A DNA stretch of 62,394 bases, taken from contig DDSA01000106.1 in the NCBI GenBank assembly GCA_002343715.1, positions 1-62,394 of the forward strand, written 5' to 3'. The notes under the pieces were generated by a model. The model saw nothing but the letters and a program-made list of their open reading frames with translations. It was not told the origin of the DNA and did no database searches. Shown here in pieces: positions 1 to 8,993 of the stretch. How positions within the stretch are numbered: position 1 is the stretch's first letter; each line of letters opens with the position of its first letter. A program made the position numbers and the translations under genes. The DNA is from Phycisphaerales bacterium UBA2402. GTDB taxonomy: Bacteria; Planctomycetota; Phycisphaerae; Phycisphaerales; UBA1924.

Positions 1-1349
1 GGGTCGAACGCCCGCCCGCACATCGCGTAGTTCCCCGCGCCGTACGACCCGCCCAGGATCACCACGATCTTCGGCACCACGCTGTTGCTCATCGCGTTCA
101 CCATCTTCGCCCCGGCGCGGATGATGCCGCCCTGCTCGCTGTCACGCCCCACCATGAACCCGGTGGTGTCGTGCAGGAACAGGATCGGGATCTTTCGCTG
201 GTTGCAATCCAGAATGAACCTCGCTGACTTGTCGGCGCTGTCGTCGTAGATCACCCCCGGCATCTGCACCGCCTTGGTCGGCCCGCCCTTGCCCCCCGGC
301 TGCGTGCGGGTCACGATCTTCTTCTGATTCGCCACGATCCCGCAGGCGTGCCCGCCGATCCGCGCGTACCCACAGACCACGCTCTGGCCGTATTCCGACT
401 TGTATTCATCCCAGTCGGGCGCAAGGCTCTCGTGACCGTCGGCGTTCCGCACCGCCCGCGCATCGACCAGGCAGGCGATCACCTCTTCCACGTCGTACTG
501 TGCCCCCGGCTTGTCGGTGAAGACATCGTACAACCGGTCGCCGCCGTGCAACGCCGGCGGCACGCCCCTCGCGGAAAGCGGGGCCGCGCCGTACTTGCCC
601 GCCAGCGCCCGCAACCGCTCGATGCACGCCGCATCATCTTTCTCCCGGAAGTCGATCGTGCCCGAAATCGCCGCGTGCATCTCCGACCCGCCGAGTTCCT
701 CGTCCGTAACCTCCTGTCCGATGGCCGCCTTCACCAGCGCCGGCCCCGCGAGGTACAGCCCGCTCCCCTCGGTCATCAGGAGCGTGTCGCAGAGGACCGG
801 CAGATAGCCGCCCCCCGCCACGCAGTACCCCATGATCGCCGCGATCTGCGGGATGCCCATGGCGGAGATGACCGCGTTGTTCCTGAAAATCCGCCCGAAG
901 TCGTCGGTATCCGGGAAGACGTCCTCCTGCATCGGCAGGAAGACACCCGCCGAGTCCACCAGGTAGAGCAGCGGCAGGCGCGCCGCCATCGCGATGGTCT
1001 GCGCCCGGATGATCTTCTTGCACGTCATCGGGAAAAAGGCCCCGGCCTTTACGGTGGCGTCGTTGGCGATGATGATGCACCGCCGCCCCTGCACCACCCC
1101 GATGCCCGTGACAACCCCCGCGGCGGGAGCGCCCCCCTGCTCCTTGTACATCTCGTGAGCGCACCAGAGACCCAGTTCCTGGAAGAACGTGCCCGGATCG
1201 ATGAGCAGCCCGATGCGCTCGCGCGCGGTCAGGCGGCCCTTCTCGTGCTGGCGGTCGATGGCGGACTTCCCACCGCCTTGACGGATCTTCTGCTCGGTCT
1301 TGACGAACTCGGCCGCGAGATCGCGGAGCGTGGTGGCGGCGGTGGACAT
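1..1349 (-). CDS. Acyl-CoA carboxylase carboxyltransferase (beta) subunit, 3' end cut by window edge
   Basis: Reading the minus strand from the ATG at 1349 gives about 449 uninterrupted residues running off the left edge. The protein resembles the biotin-dependent carboxyltransferase subunits of methylcrotonyl-CoA and propionyl-CoA carboxylases (crotonase fold). Recognisable stretches are RLTARERIGLLIDPGTF near the N-terminus, the oxyanion-type glycines of GYCVAGGGYLPVLCDTL, TEGSGLYLAGPALVKAAIG, and in the second half HDTTGFMVGRDSEQGGIIR and GGSYGAGNYAMCGRAFDP. Family members are about 510-540 residues, so some 60-90 C-terminal residues are missing. The pattern is closest to the methylcrotonyl-CoA type (leucine breakdown), but the substrate cannot be fixed from sequence alone. 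The biotin-carrying alpha subunit is not in the window. No clear Shine-Dalgarno precedes the start. Confidence 0.88.
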   Translation of the reverse strand, partial: MSTAATTLRDLAAEFVKTEQKIRQGGGKSAIDRQHEKGRLTARERIGLLIDPGTFFQELGLWCAHEMYKEQGGAPAAGVVTGIGVVQGRRCIIIANDATVKAGAFFPMTCKKIIRAQTIAMAARLPLLYLVDSAGVFLPMQEDVFPDTDDFGRIFRNNAVISAMGIPQIAAIMGYCVAGGGYLPVLCDTLLMTEGSGLYLAGPALVKAAIGQEVTDEELGGSEMHAAISGTIDFREKDDAACIERLRALAGKYGAAPLSARGVPPALHGGDRLYDVFTDKPGAQYDVEEVIACLVDARAVRNADGHESLAPDWDEYKSEYGQSVVCGYARIGGHACGIVANQKKIVTRTQPGGKGGPTKAVQMPGVIYDDSADKSARFILDCNQRKIPILFLHDTTGFMVGRDSEQGGIIRAGAKMVNAMSNSVVPKIVVILGGSYGAGNYAMCGRAFD

Positions 1350-1386
1350 GCGGCGGGAGGGTACACCCCCGCCGTCGGCCCCGGCA

Positions 1387-3789
1387 TCAGTTGCAGCCAC
1401 CGTTCTCCCACGCCGCGAAGAAGGCGTCCACATCCCCGCCGTCGATGCCGCCGTCGCAGTTCACGTCCGCCGCGGGTTCGCCGGCGCTCCACGCGTCGAA
1501 GAAGGCGTCCACATCCCCGCCGTCCACGCCGCCGTCCTGGTTGTAGTCCGCGGGGCAGGGGGGCAGGATGATGACGATGAGGTCGTCCGTGGCGGCGTCG
1601 CCCCGGTTGTCGGTCACAGTCAGCCGGATCGTGTGCGTACCGACCGGGATGGAAGCAACCACCGAGGCCGATGGTCCGCTGGCGATCAGATCGTCCCCCG
1701 GCATGAAGGCCCATCTGTAGTTGGAAATCGTGCCATCGGGGTCCGAACTACCCGAACCGTCGAGCGTGACCGATTCCTCTCCGCTGCAATCGCTGTCCAC
1801 CAGATCCGTCTGGTCGGGTCCCGCATCGGCGATCGGCGGTTGGTTCGCGCCGGACACCACGGTCATCACCACCGTGTCGGTCGCGGTCGCGCCGTCATCG
1901 TCGGTCACGGTGAGTTCGATGGTGTGAACGCCCACGGCGAGCGAGACCATCGATGTCGGCGAGGAGGATGAGGCCAGCGTCACGGCGCCCTCTTTCCAGA
2001 GGTAGTTGGTGATCGTTCCATCGGGATCGTTACTCCCGCTGCCGTCAAGCGTCACCACTTCCGCGCCGCTGTTGTCGGTGTCGGTCACGGTCTGGTCGGA
2101 CCCGGCGTTGGCGGTCGGCGGCTGGTTGGCCACTGCCCTCGAACCCGGCTCGCCCGCGGCCTGCATCAGGCGGTAGCCGGTCGCTCCCGGCTGTTGGGCA
2201 CGCGTCCAGTAGTAATACGGCACGCCCGGTGTCGCCGTGGTGTCGTCAAAGGAGAGCACGCCCGCGCCCAGCGTGGCGATGGTGGTGGCGAACTGCGGAT
2301 TGTCGATGGTGCCCCGCGCCACCTGGTACCCCGTCGCGTCGTTGATCACGCCCGGCCAGGTGATGCGCACCTTGTCGGTGAACGTGCCGTCGCTGGCATC
2401 GCAGGACAGGTCGGTCGTCGCCGCCGTGATGGAGAGCGTGTAGGCCTGCGGCCCCTGCACCACCCCGCTGGCATAGACCCGCACGGTGAAGTCGCCCGCC
2501 GGAGCGACCAGAAGGCCCGTGATCGTCTCGGCGCTGCCCGCTCCTGTGGCGTTCACCGAGCGGTAGGTCGCCGTGCCGCTGGCGCTGCGCACGTCCAGGG
2601 CGAGGTTCACGACGGCCAACGAGTTGGTCGTGGCCCACGACCCGCTCTGGCAATCACCGCTCTGCGGCGCATCCCCGTAGGTGCTGCCGTTGGGCGTGAC
2701 CGTCACGGTCACGAGGCGGGGTTGATCCAGTGTCGCCTTGAAGTAATCCGCGTCGAACGGGTCCGAAATGCTCAGCAGCGATGCGCCCGCCGGCGCGGGC
2801 GCGGGCACCGGGCCGAGCGTGAGCGTCACGCCAGGCGTGAGTGTTCCCAGCACGGACGCCGTCGCCGCGGTGGCGTTGGGCTCGTAGGGATCGCCGTAGA
2901 GCGACTGGGCGGCGCGGATATCGTCCTGCTGCGGGCCGTCGTACGCGTTGTTGATGTACGGCTCCATCAGTTTCCACGTCCCCGCGCCCGTCCCCAGCGG
3001 GCAGACGTGCGCGATGCCGAGGCCGTGCCCGTGCTCGTGGGCCACGACGTTGCGCAGGAAACGGTGACTGTTACTCGATGACTGCCACGACTCCCAGCGG
3101 TCCAGCACCATGTCTCCACCGCCGGAAGGGAACTGGTTGTACGCCAGCACCCCGCCCGCGCTGTCGATGCGCTTCATGGCGATGCGGATGTCGCCCCGCG
3201 TCGCCGACCCATCGCTGCCCCACGCCGCACCATCGTCCCACTCGCTGGTGCCGTTGCGGACACGCACGTACGTGATTCCCGTCAGCGCCTGCCAGCGGTC
3301 GAAGACCTGCTGAAAGCGCGAGATCCACAGCGCCCGGTTCGCCGCGCCGAACTGTGCATCCAGCCGGGCGAAGAGTTCGCTGTTTCCCGCCGGCTCGTTC
3401 TGAACGTTCCCGCCGGGGAGAGCCACACCGTCGGGCACGAAACTCCATGTAATTGTCACCGGGTTCGTGCCCCAGCGGCTGCCCTGCGTCTGGAACCGCT
3501 CGGCGTACCCGCGCATCACACGGTCGAGTTGCTCCATGACCTCCTTGCTCGGAGGGTCCTTGGGGTCATAACACGCGATACCGCGCGCGGGGTCAAGGGG
3601 GTTGCCGCCGCCGATGGGCCAAGCCGCTTCTTCCGCGGCGAAGACGGCCCACGCCGACCGCCCATCCTGAAAGTAGACGTTGCACGCCGGATAGTTCAGA
3701 CCGAAGTTCGGGTTGCGATACAGATCCGCCGCGACACAAACCCCCGCTCCCAGCAACACACCGATGATGGTGATCAAACGTGAACTCAT
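1387..3789 (-). CDS. Secreted matrixin-like zinc metalloprotease with two PKD-type domains and paired-loop C-terminal domain
   Basis: 800 residues. The N-terminus is a signal peptide (MSSRLITIIGVLLGAGVCVAA). The zinc motif HEHGHGLGIAH has ligands H251, H255 and H261 with catalytic E252, the HExGHxxGxxH pattern of matrixins (M10) and other metzincins. It is preceded by a typical astacin/matrixin-like beta region with GDIRIAMKRI. After the catalytic region come a pre-peptidase-C-like beta region, a fibronectin-like segment, and two PKD-like repeats (each starting NQPP with an internal LDGSGSxDPDG). Residues from about 745 form two Asp-rich loops, DYNQDGGVDGGD and DVNCDGGIDGGD, bracketed by Cys and ending GGCN. 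The start is supported by a strong AGGGAGG ribosome site just upstream. The substrate is unknown, probably an extracellular protein. Confidence 0.85.
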   Translation of the reverse strand: MSSRLITIIGVLLGAGVCVAADLYRNPNFGLNYPACNVYFQDGRSAWAVFAAEEAAWPIGGGNPLDPARGIACYDPKDPPSKEVMEQLDRVMRGYAERFQTQGSRWGTNPVTITWSFVPDGVALPGGNVQNEPAGNSELFARLDAQFGAANRALWISRFQQVFDRWQALTGITYVRVRNGTSEWDDGAAWGSDGSATRGDIRIAMKRIDSAGGVLAYNQFPSGGGDMVLDRWESWQSSSNSHRFLRNVVAHEHGHGLGIAHVCPLGTGAGTWKLMEPYINNAYDGPQQDDIRAAQSLYGDPYEPNATAATASVLGTLTPGVTLTLGPVPAPAPAGASLLSISDPFDADYFKATLDQPRLVTVTVTPNGSTYGDAPQSGDCQSGSWATTNSLAVVNLALDVRSASGTATYRSVNATGAGSAETITGLLVAPAGDFTVRVYASGVVQGPQAYTLSITAATTDLSCDASDGTFTDKVRITWPGVINDATGYQVARGTIDNPQFATTIATLGAGVLSFDDTTATPGVPYYYWTRAQQPGATGYRLMQAAGEPGSRAVANQPPTANAGSDQTVTDTDNSGAEVVTLDGSGSNDPDGTITNYLWKEGAVTLASSSSPTSMVSLAVGVHTIELTVTDDDGATATDTVVMTVVSGANQPPIADAGPDQTDLVDSDCSGEESVTLDGSGSSDPDGTISNYRWAFMPGDDLIASGPSASVVASIPVGTHTIRLTVTDNRGDAATDDLIVIILPPCPADYNQDGGVDGGDVDAFFDAWSAGEPAADVNCDGGIDGGDVDAFFAAWENGGCN

Positions 3790-3792
3790 GCT

Positions 3793-3800
3793 ACCTCCCT
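3793..3800 (-). promoter_or_regulatory. Shine-Dalgarno for the matrixin-like protease
   Basis: On the minus strand the sequence AGGGAGGT lies 3 bases before the ATG at 3789 (full spacing AGGGAGGTAGC-ATG). It is one of the clearest ribosome sites in the window and fixes the start of the protease. Confidence 0.7.
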
Positions 3801-4098
3801 AGGGGGTCAATGTCAGAACTCGGTGAAGAAGACCATCCGGAATCTCCCATCCAGAATCGGCCCTCCCGGGAACGAACCCCAGCGGGACCCTCCAAACTTC
3901 GGAGCAGGCCGATGCCGGTCGGGATGAACGAGGTGAATCATCGCCGCGCGTCCCCCGAATCGACGAACGCCGATCCGGTCGCGCGAACTCTTCCTCCTTC
4001 AATCATTCGCACGGACGAATGCCGGAGGTGCAGCCTGCTTGAAGTAATAATCCGTCCGAGAGGAATCGAGTTATCGAACCATCATCACGATTGCTCTC
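3801..4098. other. Intergenic region between gyrA 3' end and protease start, no gene seen
   Basis: About 300 bases separate the gyrA stop from the downstream protease start; both genes are on the minus strand. I see no convincing coding frame, no strong terminator hairpin with a T-run, and no recognisable RNA. It presumably holds the protease promoter, but I cannot point to boxes with confidence. Confidence 0.5.
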
Positions 4099-6828
4099 TC
4101 ATTCAACAGTCGGCTCGGATTTCTCATCGGATTCGGGCACCGTTGCCGCCGCCACCACCGCGTCACCTTCATTGAGCGAAACGACGCGCACACCCATGGT
4201 CCCCCGCCCGCATTCACGGATCTCCGAAGCCGGCACACGTACGAGTTGCCCGCCGCGCGAGATCACCACCACATCGTCGGTAGCCCGCACACCCAACGCC
4301 GCGACCGAGGGTCCGTTGCGGTCTCCGGCCTTGATGTCGGCGCGGCCCTTGCCGCCGCGGGACTGCGAGCGCATCGGCCCGCTCTCGGGCTGGACACGGT
4401 ATTCGTCGATGGGCGTGCGCTTCCCGTACCCGTTGGCCGAGATGGTGAGCAGGCACAGTGAAGGATCGGTCGTGACGCCCGGATCATCCGCATCGGCTCG
4501 TTTCATCGGGATGGCCACGACGCCGATGACCTCATCACCCTCCTCGAGTTCGATGCCCTTGACACCCGCCGCGGGACGGCCCATGAGGCGGGCGTCGTTC
4601 TCATCGAAGCGGATGGCCATGCCCTGAGCCGTGGCGAGCAGGATGTCATCGGTGCCCGCCGTGACCGTGACGTCGAGCAGACTGTCGCCTTCCTTCAGCC
4701 CCACCGCGATCAATCCGCCCTTGCTGACGTTGCGGTAGTCTTTCAGCGGCGTGCGCTTCACGATGCCCTGCCGGCTGGCGAAGGTGAGGTAATGGCTCCC
4801 TTCCTCGAAATCCTTGACCGCGAGGTAGGCGCAGGTGCGCTCCCCCTCGCGCAGGTCGATCAGGTTGATGATCGCGCGGCCCACGCTGGTGCGCGACATC
4901 TCCGGGATCTCGAAGACTTTCATCTTGAAGACCCGGCCCGTGTTCGTGAAGCACAGGAGATCATCGTGCGTGCTGGCGATGAAGACGTGGGCGATGAAGT
5001 CCTCGTCCTTGCTGTCGCCGGCGCGGATGCCTTTGCCGCCGCGTCCCTGCTGGCGGTAGGTGTCCAGCGGCACGCGCTTCACGTACCCGTGGTGCGAGAT
5101 CGTGACCGCCACATCGGTGACCGGGATCAGTTCGGCGATCTGGATGTCCGCGTCGGCATCGTCGATGCGTGTCCGCCGTGCGGACTTGTACTTCTCGCGC
5201 ATCTCGGCGCAATCGTCGAGGATCATCCGCAGGATGCGTGCCGGGTCGGCGAGGATCGCCTCCAGACCCTCGATCTCCGATGAGACAGCGTTGTATTCAG
5301 AAGCCAGCCGCTCGATCTCCAGGCCCACGAGTTGGATCAGACGCATCGCGCCGATCGTCTCCGCCTGCACCCGTGTGAGGGCGACGCCGCCCTGCGCTTC
5401 GGCCAGTTGAAGGCGGTTCTTCAGCCTCGCGGGCAGTAGTGCCGCGTGCGGGTGCCCCGGCGGGATACGGAACCGCCGCCGCATCAGCCGCTCGATCGCT
5501 TCCTCGCGTGTCACGCTCTCGCGGATCTCGCGGATGACCGCGTCGATGTCGCACACCGCGTAGATCATGCCCTCCAGGACGTGGGCCTTTTTCTTCGCCT
5601 CACGCAGCAGGTACTCCGTCCTCCTCCGCAGCACATCGTGCCGGTGGTCGATGTAGCAGCCGATCATCTCCGGCAGACTCAGCGTCTTGGGCTGGTTCCG
5701 GACCAACGCGATATTCTGGATCGAGTACGTCTCCTGCAGCGGTGTGAACTCGTACAACTGTTTCTCGGCCACACGCGGGTCGCCGCCCTTCTTCAGTTCC
5801 ACCACAATCCGCGTGGTTGCTTCGCGCCCCGATTCGTCGTTCACGTACGACACGTCGGACACCTTCTCCTCTTCCGCGGCGTTCTTCACCGACGCGTACA
5901 GCGTCCCCTGGCTGGACATGAAAGGAATTTCGTCGATCACCACGCGCTGCCTGCCCCCCGCCTTGTCGATGTCCTCGACATGACAGGTGCCGCGGATGGT
6001 GATCTTCCCGCGGCCCGTGAGATAGGCCTCGATGATGCCGCGCCGGCCCAGGATGACGCCGCCGGTGGGGAAGTCCGGCCCTTTGATCCCCTGCCTGACG
6101 ATCGCGCCGTCCTCGCCGACAACGTCCTTCATCAGTTCATCCAACCCGATCTCCCGCTCCGCCAGCCTGGCCTCGACCACGCGGATGATTGAATCAAAGA
6201 CCTCGGTCGGGTTGTTCGGCGGCAGGTTCGTGGCGATGCCCACGGCGATGCCGGTGCCACCGTTGATCAGGAGGTGCGGGAACCTCCCCGGCAGCACCAT
6301 CGGTTCCAACAGACGCTCGTCGTAGTTGGGTTTGAAGTCGACGGTGTCGAGCTTGATGTCGGCCAGCATGTCCACCGCCGCGCCTGTCATGCGGGCCTCG
6401 GTGTACCGCATGGCCGCGGGCGGATCGCCCATGATGGAGCCGAAGTTCCCCTGCGAATCCACGAGGGGCACACGCATCCTCCATTTCTGCGCCAGAATCA
6501 CCATCGTGGGATAGATCACCGCCTCGCCGTGCGGGTGGTAATCGCCCGAGGTGTTGCCGCAGATCTTGGCGCACTTCAGATGCTTGCGCCCGGGGCGGAG
6601 GTTCAAGTCGTTCATCGCCACCAGGATGCGCCGCTGGCTGGGCTTCAGCCCGTCACGGATATCGGGCAAGGCCCGGTCCATGATCGTGCTCATCGCGTAG
6701 GTGAGGTAACTGTCCTTCAGTTCACGCTGGATGTCCAGGTCCGCGATCCGCTCTCCAACAGCGCCACCGCCGGCACCGCCGAGTTCAGTGTCCGGGGAAT
6801 AGCACGGCAGCCGCAGGATTCCGTTCAT
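4099..6828 (-). CDS. gyrA: DNA gyrase subunit A
   Basis: Type IIA topoisomerase subunit, which with GyrB introduces negative supercoils. Numbering from the ATG at 6828 gives 909 residues. The N-terminal winged-helix breakage-reunion domain contains the active-site tyrosine Y142 in AAMRYTEARMT. A coiled-coil region follows, then the C-terminal beta-pinwheel. The GyrA-box is present as GRGGKG within YRQQGRGGKGIRAGDS, which supports GyrA over ParC. A second box-like string, QSRGGKGRADIKAGDR, occurs further on. In the quinolone-pocket helix, HPHGEAVIYP has Ala at the usual Ser83 position and Pro at the usual Asp87 position (E. coli numbering). The frame stays open upstream to a TTG at 6894, but that extension is not family-like, so I prefer 6828. 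gyrB is not in the window. Confidence 0.96.
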   Translation of the reverse strand: MNGILRLPCYSPDTELGGAGGGAVGERIADLDIQRELKDSYLTYAMSTIMDRALPDIRDGLKPSQRRILVAMNDLNLRPGRKHLKCAKICGNTSGDYHPHGEAVIYPTMVILAQKWRMRVPLVDSQGNFGSIMGDPPAAMRYTEARMTGAAVDMLADIKLDTVDFKPNYDERLLEPMVLPGRFPHLLINGGTGIAVGIATNLPPNNPTEVFDSIIRVVEARLAEREIGLDELMKDVVGEDGAIVRQGIKGPDFPTGGVILGRRGIIEAYLTGRGKITIRGTCHVEDIDKAGGRQRVVIDEIPFMSSQGTLYASVKNAAEEEKVSDVSYVNDESGREATTRIVVELKKGGDPRVAEKQLYEFTPLQETYSIQNIALVRNQPKTLSLPEMIGCYIDHRHDVLRRRTEYLLREAKKKAHVLEGMIYAVCDIDAVIREIRESVTREEAIERLMRRRFRIPPGHPHAALLPARLKNRLQLAEAQGGVALTRVQAETIGAMRLIQLVGLEIERLASEYNAVSSEIEGLEAILADPARILRMILDDCAEMREKYKSARRTRIDDADADIQIAELIPVTDVAVTISHHGYVKRVPLDTYRQQGRGGKGIRAGDSKDEDFIAHVFIASTHDDLLCFTNTGRVFKMKVFEIPEMSRTSVGRAIINLIDLREGERTCAYLAVKDFEEGSHYLTFASRQGIVKRTPLKDYRNVSKGGLIAVGLKEGDSLLDVTVTAGTDDILLATAQGMAIRFDENDARLMGRPAAGVKGIELEEGDEVIGVVAIPMKRADADDPGVTTDPSLCLLTISANGYGKRTPIDEYRVQPESGPMRSQSRGGKGRADIKAGDRNGPSVAALGVRATDDVVVISRGGQLVRVPASEIRECGRGTMGVRVVSLNEGDAVVAAATVPESDEKSEPTVE

Positions 6829-7023
6829 TCCATATTGTAGAAACCCGAGCGGTCCGAGGGTGGTCCGTTTCTCCCGGTCGGCGATACCCGCCAACGCATC
6901 AAACCCCCTCTCGAATCTCCATCTCGTCGATGCGCCTCATGGCTCATCGATGGACCGTCCACGCGAATCCGATCCGTTCTCGGAACTCTTCCCGCCACCC
7001 GTTCATGACGATATCCTTCCGTG

Positions 7024-7776
7024 ATGCGCCGTTGCACCCTTCTTCTCGCGGCACTCCTGTGCCTTGCGGCCCCTGCCGCCGCCATTACGTCCGGCCGCCC
7101 ACCCGCCCAAACCGACCGTCGCTTCGACGCCGTCGCCGGGTTCACTCGCACCGAGTGGGCGGGCATCAACAACGTCTTCGGCAATGCGGTGCTGATCTCT
7201 CCTGACCGCATCGTGATTCCGCGCCATCTCATCAATGAGCAGTTCCGGAACCGCGCTTCGGTGGACGGCGCGCCCGCCGAGTACACCGTGCGTTTCCGCC
7301 GCCGTCCCGATGGTGGCCTGGGCGATCTCGCCGATCTATCCACTTTTCATCATGTACGCATCAGGGAGTGGGTTTTCCCCGCCGGTCGAGCCGAAAAGGA
7401 CGACATCGCGATCGGCGTCCTCGAAACACCCGTGCTGCACATCATGCCCATGGTGATCGACTTCAATCCCCGAGTGAACGCCAAGACGCCGATCCTGCTC
7501 GCATCATGGGGCCCAGAGTCCCCACCAACCGGCATCGTGCCCAAGGGTCGCCTCCTGATCGGTGAAGTCAGGCTTCGATCCGCCGGCTCGGTGATGAAAC
7601 TCGCCCCCAAGTCCGCCCAGATGCCCACCGAAGTGGTGCGTCACGATTCCGGCTCACCCATCTTGGCGATGAGCGGGAGTTCAGTGCGGATGATCGGCTT
7701 TGTGTCCACGACCGTCGGAGGTCCGGCCCTCAAGGCGCACGCCAACACCCGCCTTTTCCCGAAGGCCCGCCGATAG
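7024..7776 (+). CDS. Small secreted trypsin-like (S1/S1-like) serine protease
   Basis: About 250 residues with a clear signal peptide (RRCTLLLAALLCLAAPAAA). A trypsin-like catalytic arrangement is visible. The His region reads VLISPDRIVIPRHLI, in place of the usual TAAHC. The Asp region reads KDDIAIGVLE, and the nucleophile region RHDSGSPIL, the counterpart of GDSGGP. All three triad residues therefore appear present, but the flanking residues are divergent, so activity is likely but unproven. A GTG at 7021 immediately precedes the ATG at 7024; I chose the ATG. The gene is divergent from gyrA across about 190 bases. It lacks the C-terminal paired-loop domain of the larger exported proteases here. 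Confidence 0.7.
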   Translation: MRRCTLLLAALLCLAAPAAAITSGRPPAQTDRRFDAVAGFTRTEWAGINNVFGNAVLISPDRIVIPRHLINEQFRNRASVDGAPAEYTVRFRRRPDGGLGDLADLSTFHHVRIREWVFPAGRAEKDDIAIGVLETPVLHIMPMVIDFNPRVNAKTPILLASWGPESPPTGIVPKGRLLIGEVRLRSAGSVMKLAPKSAQMPTEVVRHDSGSPILAMSGSSVRMIGFVSTTVGGPALKAHANTRLFPKARR

Positions 7777-7799
7777 CACCGTTCATGATCCGGCGAGGT

Positions 7800-8273
7800 T
7801 CAATCGTCGCCCAGGGGCAGCCGGCCGAGGAATAACTCCGCAGCGCGGCGGGTGTCTTCGCCTATCGCCGCTGCTTCTTCGCGCAGGTCGTCCTCGATTC
7901 CACGCACAAAGGCCACGGGCACCGCGGGTTTCGCGGCACCGATCGTGTCGGGCTTCATCGTCCCGGAGGTCTTCCAGATCGGAAGTCCCCACACCAGAAT
8001 CCCGATCGCCGCGGCCAATGCGAGACGCAGTGGCCACGCGGGCATCGAACGTTGGCGGCGACGATGATACCGACGCGATTCAATTTCAACCAGTACCCTT
8101 GTCCGAACCTCACCGGAGGGCTTTCGCCACGGAAGGCGTTTCGCATCGGCGAGTTCGGCATCGACCATGCCCTGCTCGTCCATCTCCGCCCGAGCCCTCG
8201 AGGTTCGATCCACGCGATCATCCAGCACGCGGGTCGTGCGCAGCACGCGACCGATGTCCCAGGGAAACTTCAC
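7800..8273 (-). CDS. Single-pass membrane protein, candidate anti-sigma factor
   Basis: 157 residues. A charged cytoplasmic N-terminal half of about 75 residues contains RTTRVLDDRVDRTSRARAEM. One membrane segment follows (PLRLALAAAIGILVWGLPIW), then a short C-terminal part. Its start codon overlaps the stop of the upstream ECF sigma gene by 4 bases, so the two are translationally coupled. That arrangement and topology are typical of a sigma/anti-sigma pair. I do not see a zinc-finger HxxxCxxC anti-sigma motif, so the role is inferred from context only. Confidence 0.55.
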   Translation of the reverse strand: MKFPWDIGRVLRTTRVLDDRVDRTSRARAEMDEQGMVDAELADAKRLPWRKPSGEVRTRVLVEIESRRYHRRRQRSMPAWPLRLALAAAIGILVWGLPIWKTSGTMKPDTIGAAKPAVPVAFVRGIEDDLREEAAAIGEDTRRAAELFLGRLPLGDD

Positions 8274-8968
8274 TTCGCACCCCCTGCGCCCGATGGCACT
8301 CCCGATATCGGTTCCTCCTCAATAAGCACGGTTATCTCAGGCGCTTCTGTGAGTGGCTCGGTCCACGCGGGCAGCCCCACGCCTGTCTCGCGGGCCTTTT
8401 CCGCCAGCATCTGCCTCGCTCGGAAGAGACACACCCGCACACCCACGTGCGTCTTGCCCAAAACCTGCGCGATCTCGCCGATACCCATGTCCTCCGCGTA
8501 GCGAAGCCAGAGGGCGGTGTGCTGCTCGGGCTTGAGGGCCGCCGCGGCCAACAGCCACAAGTTGCCGCCATCTCGCACATCCCGCTCCGCATCGCGCCCA
8601 TCCGGGGGCTGGGTACGCACCTGCTCATCGTTCTCGAGGTGGGCGGTGGGACGGCTGCGCCGATGCTGGCTCACCGCCAAGCGGCTCGCGATCGTGAAGA
8701 GCCAGGTGGAGAATCGCCACGTAGGGTCGTAACTCTCGATTCGTTCCCATGCCCGAACAAAGGCTTCCTGCGTCAGATCCTCGGCGTCGGTCCGGCTGGA
8801 CACACGACGCAGAAGAAAGTTGTACAGTCGGGCCTCAAACCGAACGACCAGTTCGTTGAACGCCGCGAGATTCTCTCGGGCCGCCAGCAACGCCAACTCT
8901 TCGTTCGTACGCTGCGAAAGGGGCACCTGGACAGGCGGCCTGGAGGTTGTTTCGGTCTTGCGCGGCAT
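8270..8968 (-). CDS. ECF-type RNA polymerase sigma factor
   Basis: 232 residues from the ATG at 8968. Region 2 is clear: AAFNELVVRFEARLYNFLLR, then DAEDLTQEAFVRAWERIESY and FSTWLFTIASRLAVSQHRR (core binding and -10 recognition). Region 4 follows, with LKPEQHTALWLRYAEDMGIGEIAQVL and the helix-turn-helix THVGVRVCLFRARQML (-35 recognition). A C-terminal tail of about 35 residues is rich in Pro, Glu and Ile. The frame is open further upstream to 9061 but would overlap the preceding gene. It is the middle gene of a three-gene operon: secreted protein, sigma, then one-TM protein with a 4-base overlap. Confidence 0.92.
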   Translation of the reverse strand: MPRKTETTSRPPVQVPLSQRTNEELALLAARENLAAFNELVVRFEARLYNFLLRRVSSRTDAEDLTQEAFVRAWERIESYDPTWRFSTWLFTIASRLAVSQHRRSRPTAHLENDEQVRTQPPDGRDAERDVRDGGNLWLLAAAALKPEQHTALWLRYAEDMGIGEIAQVLGKTHVGVRVCLFRARQMLAEKARETGVGLPAWTEPLTEAPEITVLIEEEPISGVPSGAGGAK

Positions 8969-8993
8969 GCTCAACTTCTGCGAACTATAGCCC

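Noticed and set aside
348..1571. A 407-codon + strand frame at the left edge
   Set aside because: It is the shadow of the carboxyltransferase gene, which reads through on the minus strand with clear family motifs.
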